The notes under the pieces were generated by a model. That model was not told where the DNA came from. It worked only from the letters and a program-made list of their open reading frames with translations, and made no database searches. A DNA stretch of 64,000 bases from Streptomyces sp. NBC_00663 (GTDB taxonomy: Bacteria > Actinomycetota > Actinomycetes > Streptomycetales > Streptomycetaceae), in the NCBI RefSeq assembly GCF_036226885.1, contig NZ_CP109027.1, positions 1,674,001 to 1,738,000 on the forward strand, written 5' to 3'. Below, one piece after another: positions 25,382-33,455 of this stretch; positions within the stretch are counted from its first letter, which is position 1, and each line of letters opens with the position of its first letter. The position numbers and the translations under genes are program-made.

Positions 25382-27286
25382 ATGGACCTGCGCTTCGGGG
25401 ACAGCCAACCGACGGACGACGAACGCGCGGCCGTCGATGAGTTGTTGGGCCCTCCCGCGTCCTCGTGGGAGGGCGCGGAGCGGACCGCGGAGAACCTCAG
25501 GTACTCCCGGGGCGGACATGCGGCCCGGGATCGCCGCGACCTGCTGCTGCCGGGGCTGCACGCGCTCAACGACCGGATCGGCTGGATCAGCAGGGGCGCC
25601 CTCGCCCATCTGTGCCGAAGGCTCACCGTGCCGCCCGCGGAGGCCTACGGAGTCGCCACCTTCTACGCCCTGTTCTCGGTGTCCCCCCGCCCCACGACCG
25701 TGCTCCACGTCTGCACGGACCTGACCTGCACGGCCGCCGGAGCAGCCGCCCTGTGCGCCGGGCTCGAGTCCCGCCTGGAGGGCGACGACCGGGTCACGGT
25801 CCGCCGCGCCCCCTGCCTCGGCCTGTGCGAGCGCGCTCCGGCAGCCCTCACCATCAAAGCGGGCGATCCGGCGCGTACGGCGGTGTCGGCGCCGGCGACG
25901 GTCGAGGCCGCCGTCCTCGCCGCGACCGCCCCCGACTCGGCACCGGAGGAACCACCGACGGAGGCGGCGGCACCGCAAGCGGGCGATCGGAGGCAGACCG
26001 GCGCGCCCGCCCCGTCGTCGCCGCCGCAGAAACAAACGGGCCTGCCTGCCCCGCCGCCGCTGCCGCCGCAGAAACACACCGCCGTGCCTGCCCCGCCGCC
26101 GCTGCCGCCGCTGCCACTCCTGACGCGAGTCGGCGTCGTCGATCCGTCCTCGCTCGACGACTATCGCGCCCACGGCGGCTACACCGCGCTGCGCCGGGCC
26201 TTCGTGCTCGGTCCCGCCGCCGTCCTCCGCGAGATCGTCGACTCCGGCCTGGTCGGGCACGGCGACGCCGCCTTCCCCGGCGGCCCTGACCCGCGGGCCA
26301 CCCCCATCGGCCTCGCATGGCGGGCCGCGGCGTCCCGGCCCGACCACCCGCACCACCTCGTGTGCAACGCGGGCGGATCCGGGCCGGGCGCCTTCACGGA
26401 CCGCGTGCTCATGGAGGGCGACCCGTACGCACTGGTGGAGGCGATGACGATCGTGGCGTACGCCGTCGGCGCGCCCCACGGCTACCTCTACCTGCGCGGC
26501 GAGCACCCGCGGGCGGCACGGCGGATGCGCCGAGCCGTCGAGCGGGCACGCGCGCGTGGGCTGCTCGGCGACGACATCCTCGGCCGGGGCCACTCCTTCG
26601 ACATCGAGATCCGGCGCGGCGCGGGCGCCTACGTCTGCGGCGAGGAGACCGCCGTGCTCCGTTCCATCGAGGGGTACCGCCCGGAGCCGCGTCCGACGCC
26701 GCCCTTCCCGACGCAGAAGGGTCTGTTCGGCCGACCGACGGTCGTCGCGGACGTCGAGACGCTGCTCGACGTACTGCCGATCCTCACCGGCGGGCCGGCC
26801 GCGTACAGGTCGAGGCTCGTCTCCGTGTCCGGCAGCGTGGAGCGGCCCGGTGTCTACGAGCTGCCGTCCGGGACGACCCTCGGCGAGCTGCTCGCCCGGG
26901 CCGGTGTACGGCCGGACCTGCGGGCGGTCCTGGTCGGCGGGGCCGCCGGCCGCTTCGTACGCCCCGACGAGGTGGACGTACCGCTCCGGTCCGGCGTCGT
27001 CATCGCCTTCGACGGCACCGTGCCGCTGCCCCGGCTGCTGCTGCGCGTCGCGGAGTTCTTCCGGGACGAGTCCTGCGGACAGTGCGTGCCGTGCCGGATC
27101 GGGACCGTGCGGCAGGAGGAGGCGCTGCGCCGGATCGTGGACCGCGCGGGCCCGGCCGCGGCCGACGATGTCGCGCTGCTCGGGGAGGTCGGCCGGGCGA
27201 TGCGGGACGCCTCGCTGTGCGGGCTCGGGCGGAACGCGTGGAACGCCGTGGAGTCGGGTGTGGAGCGGCTGGGGGTGTACGGATGA
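25382..27286 (+). CDS. NuoE-NuoF fusion (diaphorase-like subunit of the dehydrogenase)
   Basis: The product is 634 residues. The NuoE part (about 1-165) has a thioredoxin-like [2Fe-2S] site C111-x4-C116 and C145-x3-C149. A Pro/Ala-rich linker with two 14-residue repeats (about 213-240) follows. The NuoF part (about 245-634) keeps GAGAYVCGEETAVLRSIEG (FMN region) and the [4Fe-4S] cysteines C565, C568, C571 and C613. However, the glycine-rich loop reads GHGDAAFPGGPDP, and the usual ADESEPG motif reads AGGSGPG (G331, G332, G334), losing three acidic residues that contact FMN and NADH. NAD reduction is therefore uncertain. It starts 5 bases after the catalytic subunit gene. Confidence 0.85.
   Translation: MDLRFGDSQPTDDERAAVDELLGPPASSWEGAERTAENLRYSRGGHAARDRRDLLLPGLHALNDRIGWISRGALAHLCRRLTVPPAEAYGVATFYALFSVSPRPTTVLHVCTDLTCTAAGAAALCAGLESRLEGDDRVTVRRAPCLGLCERAPAALTIKAGDPARTAVSAPATVEAAVLAATAPDSAPEEPPTEAAAPQAGDRRQTGAPAPSSPPQKQTGLPAPPPLPPQKHTAVPAPPPLPPLPLLTRVGVVDPSSLDDYRAHGGYTALRRAFVLGPAAVLREIVDSGLVGHGDAAFPGGPDPRATPIGLAWRAAASRPDHPHHLVCNAGGSGPGAFTDRVLMEGDPYALVEAMTIVAYAVGAPHGYLYLRGEHPRAARRMRRAVERARARGLLGDDILGRGHSFDIEIRRGAGAYVCGEETAVLRSIEGYRPEPRPTPPFPTQKGLFGRPTVVADVETLLDVLPILTGGPAAYRSRLVSVSGSVERPGVYELPSGTTLGELLARAGVRPDLRAVLVGGAAGRFVRPDEVDVPLRSGVVIAFDGTVPLPRLLLRVAEFFRDESCGQCVPCRIGTVRQEEALRRIVDRAGPAAADDVALLGEVGRAMRDASLCGLGRNAWNAVESGVERLGVYG
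26020..26103 (+). repeat. In-frame 42-bp direct repeat in the NuoE-NuoF linker
   Basis: Two 42-bp units start at GCCGCCGCAGAAAC (26020 and 26062) and encode PPQKQTGLPAPPPL and PPQKHTAVPAPPPL. They form a flexible Pro-rich tether between the two domains, probably expanded by slippage or unequal exchange. Confidence 0.75.
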
Positions 27287-28143
27287 CCGTGACGTCTCTC
27301 GGCGTCCCCCGTCGGCTGCTCGACCTCACCCTCGACGGGGAGCCGGTGCGTGCCCCCGAGGGCACGACACTCCTGGACGCGTGCCGGGCGGCCGGCAAGG
27401 ACCTCCCGGCCCTCTGCCACGTCGACGCCCGCACCCCGGCGTCCGCCTGCCGCCTCTGTGTCGTCGAGGTCGCGGGCTCCCGCGCCCTCGTGGCGGCCTG
27501 CTCCCGCGAGGCCGAACCCGGCATGGACGTACGGACCGACACTGAGCGCACCCGCCACAGCCGCCGGATCGTCCTCGAACTCCTCGCCTCCTCGGTCGAC
27601 TTGTCGACCACACCCGGCATCGCGGAGTGGATCGAGGAGTACGGGGCCCGGCCGGACCGGTTCGGCACGGACGCGGCCCGCCTCGAACGGGAACCGATCA
27701 TCGACAACGGTCTGCTCGTGCGCGAAGACGGCAAGTGCCTGCGCTGCGGCCAGTGTGTGCGGGCGTGCGGTGGCCAGGGACAGCACACCTTCGCCCTCTC
27801 CGTCTCCGGCCGCGGCTTCGGCTCCCGTGTCGGCGTCGAGTACGACGCTCCGCTCACCGACTCGGCCTGCGTGTTCTGCGGGGACTGCGTCGACGTGTGC
27901 CCAACGGGGGCGCTGTCGGTCAGGTCGGAGTTCGACCTGCGTACGGCGGGCACCTGGGACGAACCGGCACAGGCCGTCACGACCACGGTGTGCGGGCACT
28001 GCGGGGTGGGCTGCGAGCTGACCCTGCACGTGCAGGACAATGAGATCGTGAAGGTCACCTCCCCGCCCGACAGTCCGGTGGCCCACGGCAATCTCTGCAT
28101 CAAGGGCCGCTTCGGCCACCAGTACATACAGAACCGGGACTGA
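27283..28143 (+). CDS. Iron-sulfur half of the formate-dehydrogenase-like alpha chain (2Fe2S, 4Fe4S, Mo4Fe4S domains)
   Basis: The product is 286 residues. A plant-ferredoxin-like [2Fe-2S] domain (CHVDARTPASACRLC) leads, then a two-cluster ferredoxin part (CLRCGQCVRAC; CVFCGDCVDVCP). Last is the Mo4Fe4S domain C237-x2-C240-x3-C244-x27-C272, ending GRFGHQYIQNRD. In FdsA-type proteins this last domain continues directly into the catalytic domain; here the protein stops, and the continuation (MNRDARGGN...) begins the gene at 23485. The two halves must assemble in trans. Its ATG overlaps the preceding stop (ATGA). It relays electrons between the molybdenum site and the NuoEF part. Confidence 0.88.
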   Translation: MTVTSLGVPRRLLDLTLDGEPVRAPEGTTLLDACRAAGKDLPALCHVDARTPASACRLCVVEVAGSRALVAACSREAEPGMDVRTDTERTRHSRRIVLELLASSVDLSTTPGIAEWIEEYGARPDRFGTDAARLEREPIIDNGLLVREDGKCLRCGQCVRACGGQGQHTFALSVSGRGFGSRVGVEYDAPLTDSACVFCGDCVDVCPTGALSVRSEFDLRTAGTWDEPAQAVTTTVCGHCGVGCELTLHVQDNEIVKVTSPPDSPVAHGNLCIKGRFGHQYIQNRD

Positions 28144-28149
28144 GCAGCC

Positions 28150-28998
28150 ATGGGACGAGTCACGGAACGACGCAAGGTGATCCGCATCCGGGACGGGGCG
28201 GTCTCCACCCGGCCCGACACCCTGGTCGCCGAGGAGCCACTGGAGATCCGGCTGAACGGCAAGCCGCTCGCGATCACCATGCGCACCCCCGGCGACGACT
28301 TCGCGCTGGCCGCGGGCTTCCTCGTCAGCGAGGGGGTGCTGGCCGAGCAGGGTGATCTCCAGAACATCGTGTACTGCGCGGGCGCCACGGTGGACGGCTC
28401 CAACACCTACAACGTGGTCGACGTGCGGACCGCGCCGGGTGTGCGGATCCCCGACATCACCCTCGAACGGAACGTCTACACGACCTCGTCCTGCGGCCTG
28501 TGCGGCAAGGCGAGCCTGGATGCGGTGCGGACCACGGCCCGCTGGCCCATCTCCGACACTCCCCCGGTCCGGGTCGAGCCCGAACTGCTCGCGAGCCTCC
28601 CCGACCGGCTGCGCGCGGCGCAGCGGGTCTTCGACCGGACCGGGGGCCTGCACGCCGCCGCGCTCTTCACCGAGGACGGGGAACTGGTGGACATACGAGA
28701 GGACGTGGGGCGGCACAACGCGGTCGACAAACTGGTGGGGCGAGCCCTCCAGAACGGCGCACTGCCGCTGTCGCGGACGATTCTGCTGGTGTCGGGGCGG
28801 GCGTCGTTCGAGCTGGCGCAGAAGGCCGTGATGGCGGGCATCCCGGTGCTGGCGGCCGTCTCGGCGCCGTCCTCGCTGGCCGTGGACCTGGCCGCGGAGA
28901 CGGGCCTGACGCTGGTGGGGTTCCTGCGGGGCGCGTCCATGAACGTGTACGCGGGCGAGGAGCGCATCGCCCTCCAAGCGACGCCCGCCCCACGGTGA
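28150..28998 (+). CDS. fdhD: FdhD, sulfurtransferase for formate-dehydrogenase-type cofactor
   Basis: The 282-residue protein has the FdhD hallmarks [30 protein letters not shown], the sulfur-carrying loop [29 protein letters not shown] and [12 protein letters not shown]. FdhD passes sulfur from a cysteine desulfurase to the bis-MGD cofactor and is needed for formate dehydrogenase activity. It starts 6 bases after the iron-sulfur subunit gene and closes the operon. Its presence argues that the catalytic subunit still carries a sulfurated cofactor despite its altered active site. Confidence 0.95.
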   Translation: MGRVTERRKVIRIRDGAVSTRPDTLVAEEPLEIRLNGKPLAITMRTPGDDFALAAGFLVSEGVLAEQGDLQNIVYCAGATVDGSNTYNVVDVRTAPGVRIPDITLERNVYTTSSCGLCGKASLDAVRTTARWPISDTPPVRVEPELLASLPDRLRAAQRVFDRTGGLHAAALFTEDGELVDIREDVGRHNAVDKLVGRALQNGALPLSRTILLVSGRASFELAQKAVMAGIPVLAAVSAPSSLAVDLAAETGLTLVGFLRGASMNVYAGEERIALQATPAPR

Positions 28999-29028
28999 AC
29001 AGGTCGCTCAGGGCGCCGCGAAGGCCTC

Positions 29029-29556
29029 TCAGCCCGCCGTGAAGTGCACCTCCGCCGCCCGCACGACCGTGCCGAGCCGCGGGAAGTCCAGCCGGACCGA
29101 CGCGTCGTGCTCCGCCGCCGTGAGCGCCGCCATCGCGTCCTCGACGAAGACCAGGTCGTAGCCCAGGTCACCGGCGGCCCGGGCCGTGGACTCGACGCCC
29201 AGATTGGTGGCGATACCGCCGAACACGAGGGTGGTGACGCCGCGTTCGCGCAGGCACTCGTCCAGATCGGTGCCCTGGAAGCCTCCGATGGTGCGCTTGA
29301 CGACCTCGACATCGCCGTCCTCGGCCAGGCCCGCCACCAGCCCGCTGCCGGGCGGCTGTTCGGGAACGCCGGGCCGCTCGACGCGGACGAGGACGACATG
29401 GGCGCCGGCCGCGCGGAACGCGCCCGCCAACTCCCGTGCGGTCGTGAGGACTTCGGCGCCCTTGCGGGGCTCCAGGGGCAGCGCGACGATCCGGTCCATC
29501 AGATCGACGAGCACGAGGGCGCTGCGCGCGGGGTCGAGCGCGAGGGGTGCGGTCAT
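29029..29556 (-). CDS. Isochorismatase-family hydrolase
   Basis: The 175-residue cysteine-hydrolase fold has RSALVLVDLMDRIV (the usual Asp), VVKRTIGGFQGTDLDECL (Lys) and VFGGIATNLGVESTARAAGDLGYDLVFVEDAM. The position that holds the nucleophilic Cys in nicotinamidase-like members is Gly (ATNLGVE), as in family members that lack a thiol. The reaction is unknown. The ATG is at 29554-29556. It lies 19 bases after the MarR gene on the same strand, so the MarR protein may control it. Confidence 0.8.
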   Translation of the reverse strand: MTAPLALDPARSALVLVDLMDRIVALPLEPRKGAEVLTTARELAGAFRAAGAHVVLVRVERPGVPEQPPGSGLVAGLAEDGDVEVVKRTIGGFQGTDLDECLRERGVTTLVFGGIATNLGVESTARAAGDLGYDLVFVEDAMAALTAAEHDASVRLDFPRLGTVVRAAEVHFTAG

Positions 29557-29575
29557 GACGGAACGTTATCCGCCG

Positions 29576-30013
29576 TCAGCCCTCCGTACCGGAAATCCGG
29601 ATCAACAGGTCCATGAAACGGTCGCGTTCGGTCGGCGACAGCGGGGCCAGCAGCTCGTCGTTGGCCTTCCGGGCGGCCTTCTCGCAGCGCTTCAGCAACC
29701 GCGCGCCGGCCTCGGTGAGTGAGACCGCGTTCTTGCGGCGGTCGCGCGGATCGAGGTCGCGTACGACGAGTCCCTCGGCCTGGAGATCGTTGAGGACACC
29801 CACCAGGTCCTTGGGGTCAAGTCCGACACCGCGTCCGATGTCGGCCTGGGCCACGGGTTGGAGCTCCCGGACGGCGGAGAGGACGACGTGGTGCCACATC
29901 TTGACGCCCTCGGCCGCCAGCGCGTCGGCCACCAGGCCCCGCCCGCGCGCGGCGGCCCGGCCGAGCAGCCAGCTGGGGAGGGAACGGATCTCGGCGAGGG
30001 GGGCTTCGGACAT
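29576..30013 (-). CDS. MarR-family transcriptional regulator
   Basis: The 145-residue protein has the MarR winged helix (QADIGRGVGLDPKDLVGVLNDLQAEGLV, then RDLDPRDRRKNAVSLTEAG, the wing with its DxR motif). It is divergent from a quinone-oxidoreductase-like gene, and an 18-bp palindrome lies 34 bases from its start, the usual layout for a MarR repressor of an adjacent redox enzyme. Phenolic or oxidative ligands are typical of the family. Confidence 0.9.
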   Translation of the reverse strand: MSEAPLAEIRSLPSWLLGRAAARGRGLVADALAAEGVKMWHHVVLSAVRELQPVAQADIGRGVGLDPKDLVGVLNDLQAEGLVVRDLDPRDRRKNAVSLTEAGARLLKRCEKAARKANDELLAPLSPTERDRFMDLLIRISGTEG

Positions 30014-30046
30014 GGGCGGAGCCTAGCAAGAAATCCATGGGCCCTC

Positions 30047-30064
30047 CCAATGAAAATTCATTGG
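30047..30064. promoter_or_regulatory. MarR-type palindromic operator
   Basis: CCAATGAAAATTCATTGG has perfect 8-bp arms around two bases. A further half-like site CATTGGG occurs at about 30084-30090. It lies between the divergent marR and oxidoreductase genes and is AT-rich compared with the surroundings. Confidence 0.7.
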
Positions 30065-30120
30065 ACGCCCCCACGATCTCGCTCATATCATTGGGCCTCC
30101 CCACGATTTCTGGAGGTGCG

Positions 30121-31038
30121 ATGCGCCGTATCCGGTACGAGTCCACCGGCGGCCCCCTGTTCCTGGAGCAGGTGGCCGTCCCCGAGCCCGGCCCCGCCGA
30201 ACTCCTGGTCCGCTGCGAGGCGATCGGCGTCACGCTCCCCGTGGTCCGGAAGGTCACCGAGGCCGCCGAGCCGATATCGCTGGGCGGCGAGATCGCGGGC
30301 GAGGTCATCGCCGTCGGCGACGGTGTGACGGGCTTCCGTGTCGGGGACCGGGTGACCGGGCTCTGCTTCGGACACGGTTACGCCGACTTCGCGCTGCTGC
30401 ACGAGGCCATGGCCTCGCCCGTGCCGGACACCGCCTCCGCCATCGACGCGGTCGCACTGGTCCGCAGCGGCCTCGTGGCGTACGGCGCCCTGGAGGCCGC
30501 CCGCCCCGTGCCCGGCGAGGCCGCCCTCGTCACCGCCGCCGCGAGCGGAGTCGGCCATCTGGCGGTGCAGCTGGCCCGCGCCCGGGGTGCCGGGCGGGTC
30601 GTGGCGGCCGTGTCGGCCGCGGCGAAGGCGGACTTCGTACGCTCCCTGGGCGCCGACGACATCGTCCTGTACGCCGACGACGGCTGGGGCGAGCCCGTCG
30701 ACTACGTCCTCGACGGCGTCGGCGGCGATCTGCTCACCCCGGCCCTCGCCGCACTCGCCCCCGGCGGCCGGCTCGTGGCGTACAGCTCGGGCGGCGGCAC
30801 CGTCCAGGCGTACGACCTGCTGGTCGGCGGCACGTCCGTGATCGGCTTCCAGATGGCGCGGATCGCCCGCGGGGAACCGGAGTTGTACGAGCGGTGGCGG
30901 CGGGAGCTGTGGCGGATGTTCGGGCAAGGGGTGCTGAAGCCCGCCGTGCACGCGGAGTTCGCGCTCACGGACGCGACCGCGGCGCACGCGGCGATCGAGA
31001 CGCGGAGCAACCTCGGAAAGGTCGTACTCCGCCCGTGA
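30121..31038 (+). CDS. Quinone oxidoreductase-like, zinc-independent MDR-family protein
   Basis: The product is 305 residues. A GroES-like N-terminal half (GGEIAGEVIAVGDGVTGFRVGDRV) is followed by an NADPH-binding Rossmann half (ALVTAAASGVGHLAVQLARARGA, VDYVLDGVGGDLL). No structural zinc cysteines are seen, as in quinone oxidoreductases of this family. It probably reduces quinones or enones with NADPH. The ATG at 30121 follows TGGAGG. It is divergent from marR and probably derepressed by its ligand. Confidence 0.88.
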   Translation: MRRIRYESTGGPLFLEQVAVPEPGPAELLVRCEAIGVTLPVVRKVTEAAEPISLGGEIAGEVIAVGDGVTGFRVGDRVTGLCFGHGYADFALLHEAMASPVPDTASAIDAVALVRSGLVAYGALEAARPVPGEAALVTAAASGVGHLAVQLARARGAGRVVAAVSAAAKADFVRSLGADDIVLYADDGWGEPVDYVLDGVGGDLLTPALAALAPGGRLVAYSSGGGTVQAYDLLVGGTSVIGFQMARIARGEPELYERWRRELWRMFGQGVLKPAVHAEFALTDATAAHAAIETRSNLGKVVLRP

Positions 31039-31109
31039 GGGCCCGAGACTGTCCCGCCGTCTCCGAGGCCCCATGGACCCGGTGAGCGACAGCCACTAAC
31101 GTCCCGGGC

Positions 31110-32342
31110 GTGCCCGACGACGTACGAGCACGACAGCGGACGGGAACGGGGCTCGGTCTGGTGCTGGCCCTGGTTCTCGGAGCCGTGCTGCTCACGGCCC
31201 TGCCCGAGGACGAGGACCGGGGCGACGCGGTCGGGTGTGGGCCGCGTTCCGTCGGGTCGTGGTCGGCGGACAAGGGGCTCACCTCCGAGTTCGCCCGGTA
31301 CGGCGACGACGCGACCCGTGCGGACGACTGGACCGGCGGTGACGGCACGCATTCGGTGCGGCTGCCGGACGGGCGGGTGCTGTGGCTGTTCTCGGACACG
31401 TATCTCGGGCAGGTGTACGCGCCGCCCAACCCGGTCGGCGAGTCGTACGCCTGGCGCGACACGGCGGCGCCGCTGGTGCGTAACTCGGCGGTGGTGATGC
31501 GCGGCGGGCGGCTGGAGAGCACGCTCCCGGCGCCGCTGTTCCCCGATCCCGGACCGAATCAGTGGCGGTGGCCGGTGGCGGCACGGGTGGAGCCCCGGTC
31601 GCCGGGGTCGTCGGAGCAGGTCCTGCGGGTGGTGCTGTGGGTACGGACGGCGGCTGCCGCGCCCTGGATCTACGGGACGCCCACGGCCACCGAGGTGGCC
31701 ACGCTCTCACTGCCCGGGCTACGCGTGGAGTCGATCGTCAAGGTGCTGGACCAGCAGCTGGTCCCCGATCCGTCCCGGCGGGTGCTGTTCGGTACGACGC
31801 TCGTCGAGCAGGGCGGATGGACCTACGTCTTCGGCGGCGACGACGGCCAGGCGGTTTCCCGGCCCGTGTCGTCGGCGTACGCGGCCCGCGTGCCGGACGG
31901 CAGGCTCGGGGAGCCGGGGGCCTGGCAGTTCTGGGACGGTTCCGACTGGCGGGCAGGGGCGAGTCCCGCCGCGGTCCTCGGGGACGAGAGCAGACGCACG
32001 GGCGTGGGCAGCGCGTTCTCGGTGGCGCGGGTGGACGGCACGTATGTGCTGTTCACGATGGCGGCGGGGACGGCGGGACTGACGACCGTCACCTCGTACT
32101 GGGCCTGCTCCCCGAGCGGCCCCTGGCACGGTCCGACGAAGGACTTCACCCCCGCGCTGCCGGAGGGACAGGTGGCGGCCTACAACCCGCAGGTGCACTC
32201 GGCGCTGGGCGGCGGCGGACGGCTGGTGCTCAGTTACGACGTGAACTGGCTGGAGCCGTCCGCCGCGGCGACGCAGCTCAACCGGAACGTGTCCCTGTAC
32301 CGACCGCGATTCGTGACGCTGCGGCTGAAGCCGGGGACGTGA
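31110..32342 (+). CDS. Membrane-anchored or secreted beta-propeller-like protein (DUF4185/DUF5005-like)
   Basis: The 410-residue product has one N-terminal hydrophobic helix (about 12-32), then an extracellular domain with repeated blades: GTHSVRLPDGRVLWLFSDTYLG, VVLWVRTAAAAPWIYGTP, GWTYVFGGDDG and GTYVLFTMAAG. This pattern fits five-bladed glycosidase-like families of unknown activity. The GTG at 31110 has no clear ribosome site, and a -10-like TAACGT lies about 10 bases before it, so the gene may be leaderless. Its 3' end overlaps the convergent transporter gene by 65 bp. The function is unknown. Confidence 0.7.
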   Translation: MPDDVRARQRTGTGLGLVLALVLGAVLLTALPEDEDRGDAVGCGPRSVGSWSADKGLTSEFARYGDDATRADDWTGGDGTHSVRLPDGRVLWLFSDTYLGQVYAPPNPVGESYAWRDTAAPLVRNSAVVMRGGRLESTLPAPLFPDPGPNQWRWPVAARVEPRSPGSSEQVLRVVLWVRTAAAAPWIYGTPTATEVATLSLPGLRVESIVKVLDQQLVPDPSRRVLFGTTLVEQGGWTYVFGGDDGQAVSRPVSSAYAARVPDGRLGEPGAWQFWDGSDWRAGASPAAVLGDESRRTGVGSAFSVARVDGTYVLFTMAAGTAGLTTVTSYWACSPSGPWHGPTKDFTPALPEGQVAAYNPQVHSALGGGGRLVLSYDVNWLEPSAAATQLNRNVSLYRPRFVTLRLKPGT

Positions 32343-33378
32343 CGCCGGGCTCGGGGTCGTGGGAGCGGCGCTTGGCGATGACCGCGCAGACCATCAGCTG
32401 CATCTGGTGGAAGAGCATCAGCGGCAGTACGGCGAGGGAGGCGTGCGCGCCGAACAGGACGCTGGCCATGGGCAGTCCGGAGGCGAGGGACTTCTTGGAG
32501 CCGGCGAACTGGATGGCGATACGGTCCTCCCGGCCGAAGCGCAGCGCCTTGGACCCGTACCAGGTCAGCGCGAGCATCACGGCGAGCAGCACGGCCTCCA
32601 CGGCGAGCAGTCCGGCGAGCCGCAGCGCGCTGACCTGATGCCAGATGCCCTGGACCATGCCCTCGCTGAACGCGGTGTAGACGACCAGGAGGATCGAGCC
32701 GCGGTCGACGAGGCCGAGGACCTTCTTGTGCCGGGCGATGAAGCCGCCGATCCAGCGGCGCAGCAACTGCCCCGCGACGAACGGCACCAGCAGCTGGAGC
32801 ACGATCTGCACCAGCGAGTCGGCGGAGAAGCCGCCCGCCCCGCTGCCGAGGAGGGCGGCGGCGAGGAGGGGGGTGATGACGATGCCGACGAGGGAGGAGA
32901 AGGAGCCGGCGCAGATCGCGGCGGGCACGTTGCCGCGGGCCATGGAGGTGAAGGCGATCGAGGACTGGATCGTCGAGGGGACGAGGGTGAGGAAGAGCAG
33001 CCCCTGGTAGAGGGGCTGGGTGAGGAGCACCGGGACGAGACCGCGGGCGGCCATGCCGAGCAGCGGGAAGACCAGGAACGTACAGGCGAGGACGGTGACG
33101 TGGAGCCGCCAGTGCTTGAGGCCGTCCAGGGCCTCGCGGGTGGACAGGCGGGCGCCGTACAGGAAGAAGAGGAAGGCGATGGCTGCCGTGGAGGCGCCGG
33201 AGGCCACGTCCGCACCCGTGCCGCCGGCCGGGAAGAGGGCAGCGAGGCCCACCGTCCCGAGGAGCAGCAGGATGTACGGGTCGATCGGCATCCAACTCGG
33301 CCAACGCAGGCGTTTCACGGTGCTCCACATACTCGTCGTGCTCTCGGCGGTACCGGGGCCGTGGGGTCCCCCCTCCAT
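32278..33378 (-). CDS. SBF-like (bile acid:sodium symporter family) membrane transporter
   Basis: The 366-residue, about ten-helix protein has IDPYILLLLGTVGLAALFPA, FFLYGARLSTREALDGL, PSTIQSSIAFTSMARGNVPAA and FAGSKKSLASGLPMA, typical of the SBF-like (PF13593) branch of the bile acid/sodium symporter superfamily. Substrates of this branch are mostly unknown organic anions. The ATG at 33376-33378 follows a strong GGAGGAGG; the ATG at 33330 does not. It is divergent from a LysR gene with a palindrome between, so that regulator probably controls it. Confidence 0.82.
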   Translation of the reverse strand: MEGGPHGPGTAESTTSMWSTVKRLRWPSWMPIDPYILLLLGTVGLAALFPAGGTGADVASGASTAAIAFLFFLYGARLSTREALDGLKHWRLHVTVLACTFLVFPLLGMAARGLVPVLLTQPLYQGLLFLTLVPSTIQSSIAFTSMARGNVPAAICAGSFSSLVGIVITPLLAAALLGSGAGGFSADSLVQIVLQLLVPFVAGQLLRRWIGGFIARHKKVLGLVDRGSILLVVYTAFSEGMVQGIWHQVSALRLAGLLAVEAVLLAVMLALTWYGSKALRFGREDRIAIQFAGSKKSLASGLPMASVLFGAHASLAVLPLMLFHQMQLMVCAVIAKRRSHDPEPGVTSPASAAASRIAVGTGTRSG

Positions 33379-33407
33379 CGTCCTCCTCCGTCCCTCGATC
33401 GGGAATC

Positions 33408-33417
33408 CGGTATACCG
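33408..33417. promoter_or_regulatory. Palindrome between the SBF transporter and LysR genes
   Basis: CGGTATACCG is a perfect 10-bp palindrome. A second candidate, CGTT-N7-AACG, overlaps the start region of the LysR gene near 33434-33448 and has the T-N11-A form of LysR sites. These are the likely regulator contacts in the 77-bp divergent region. Confidence 0.4.
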
Positions 33418-33455
33418 CTCTGACTGTCATCACGTTCCGCGATAACGTGGAGTCC

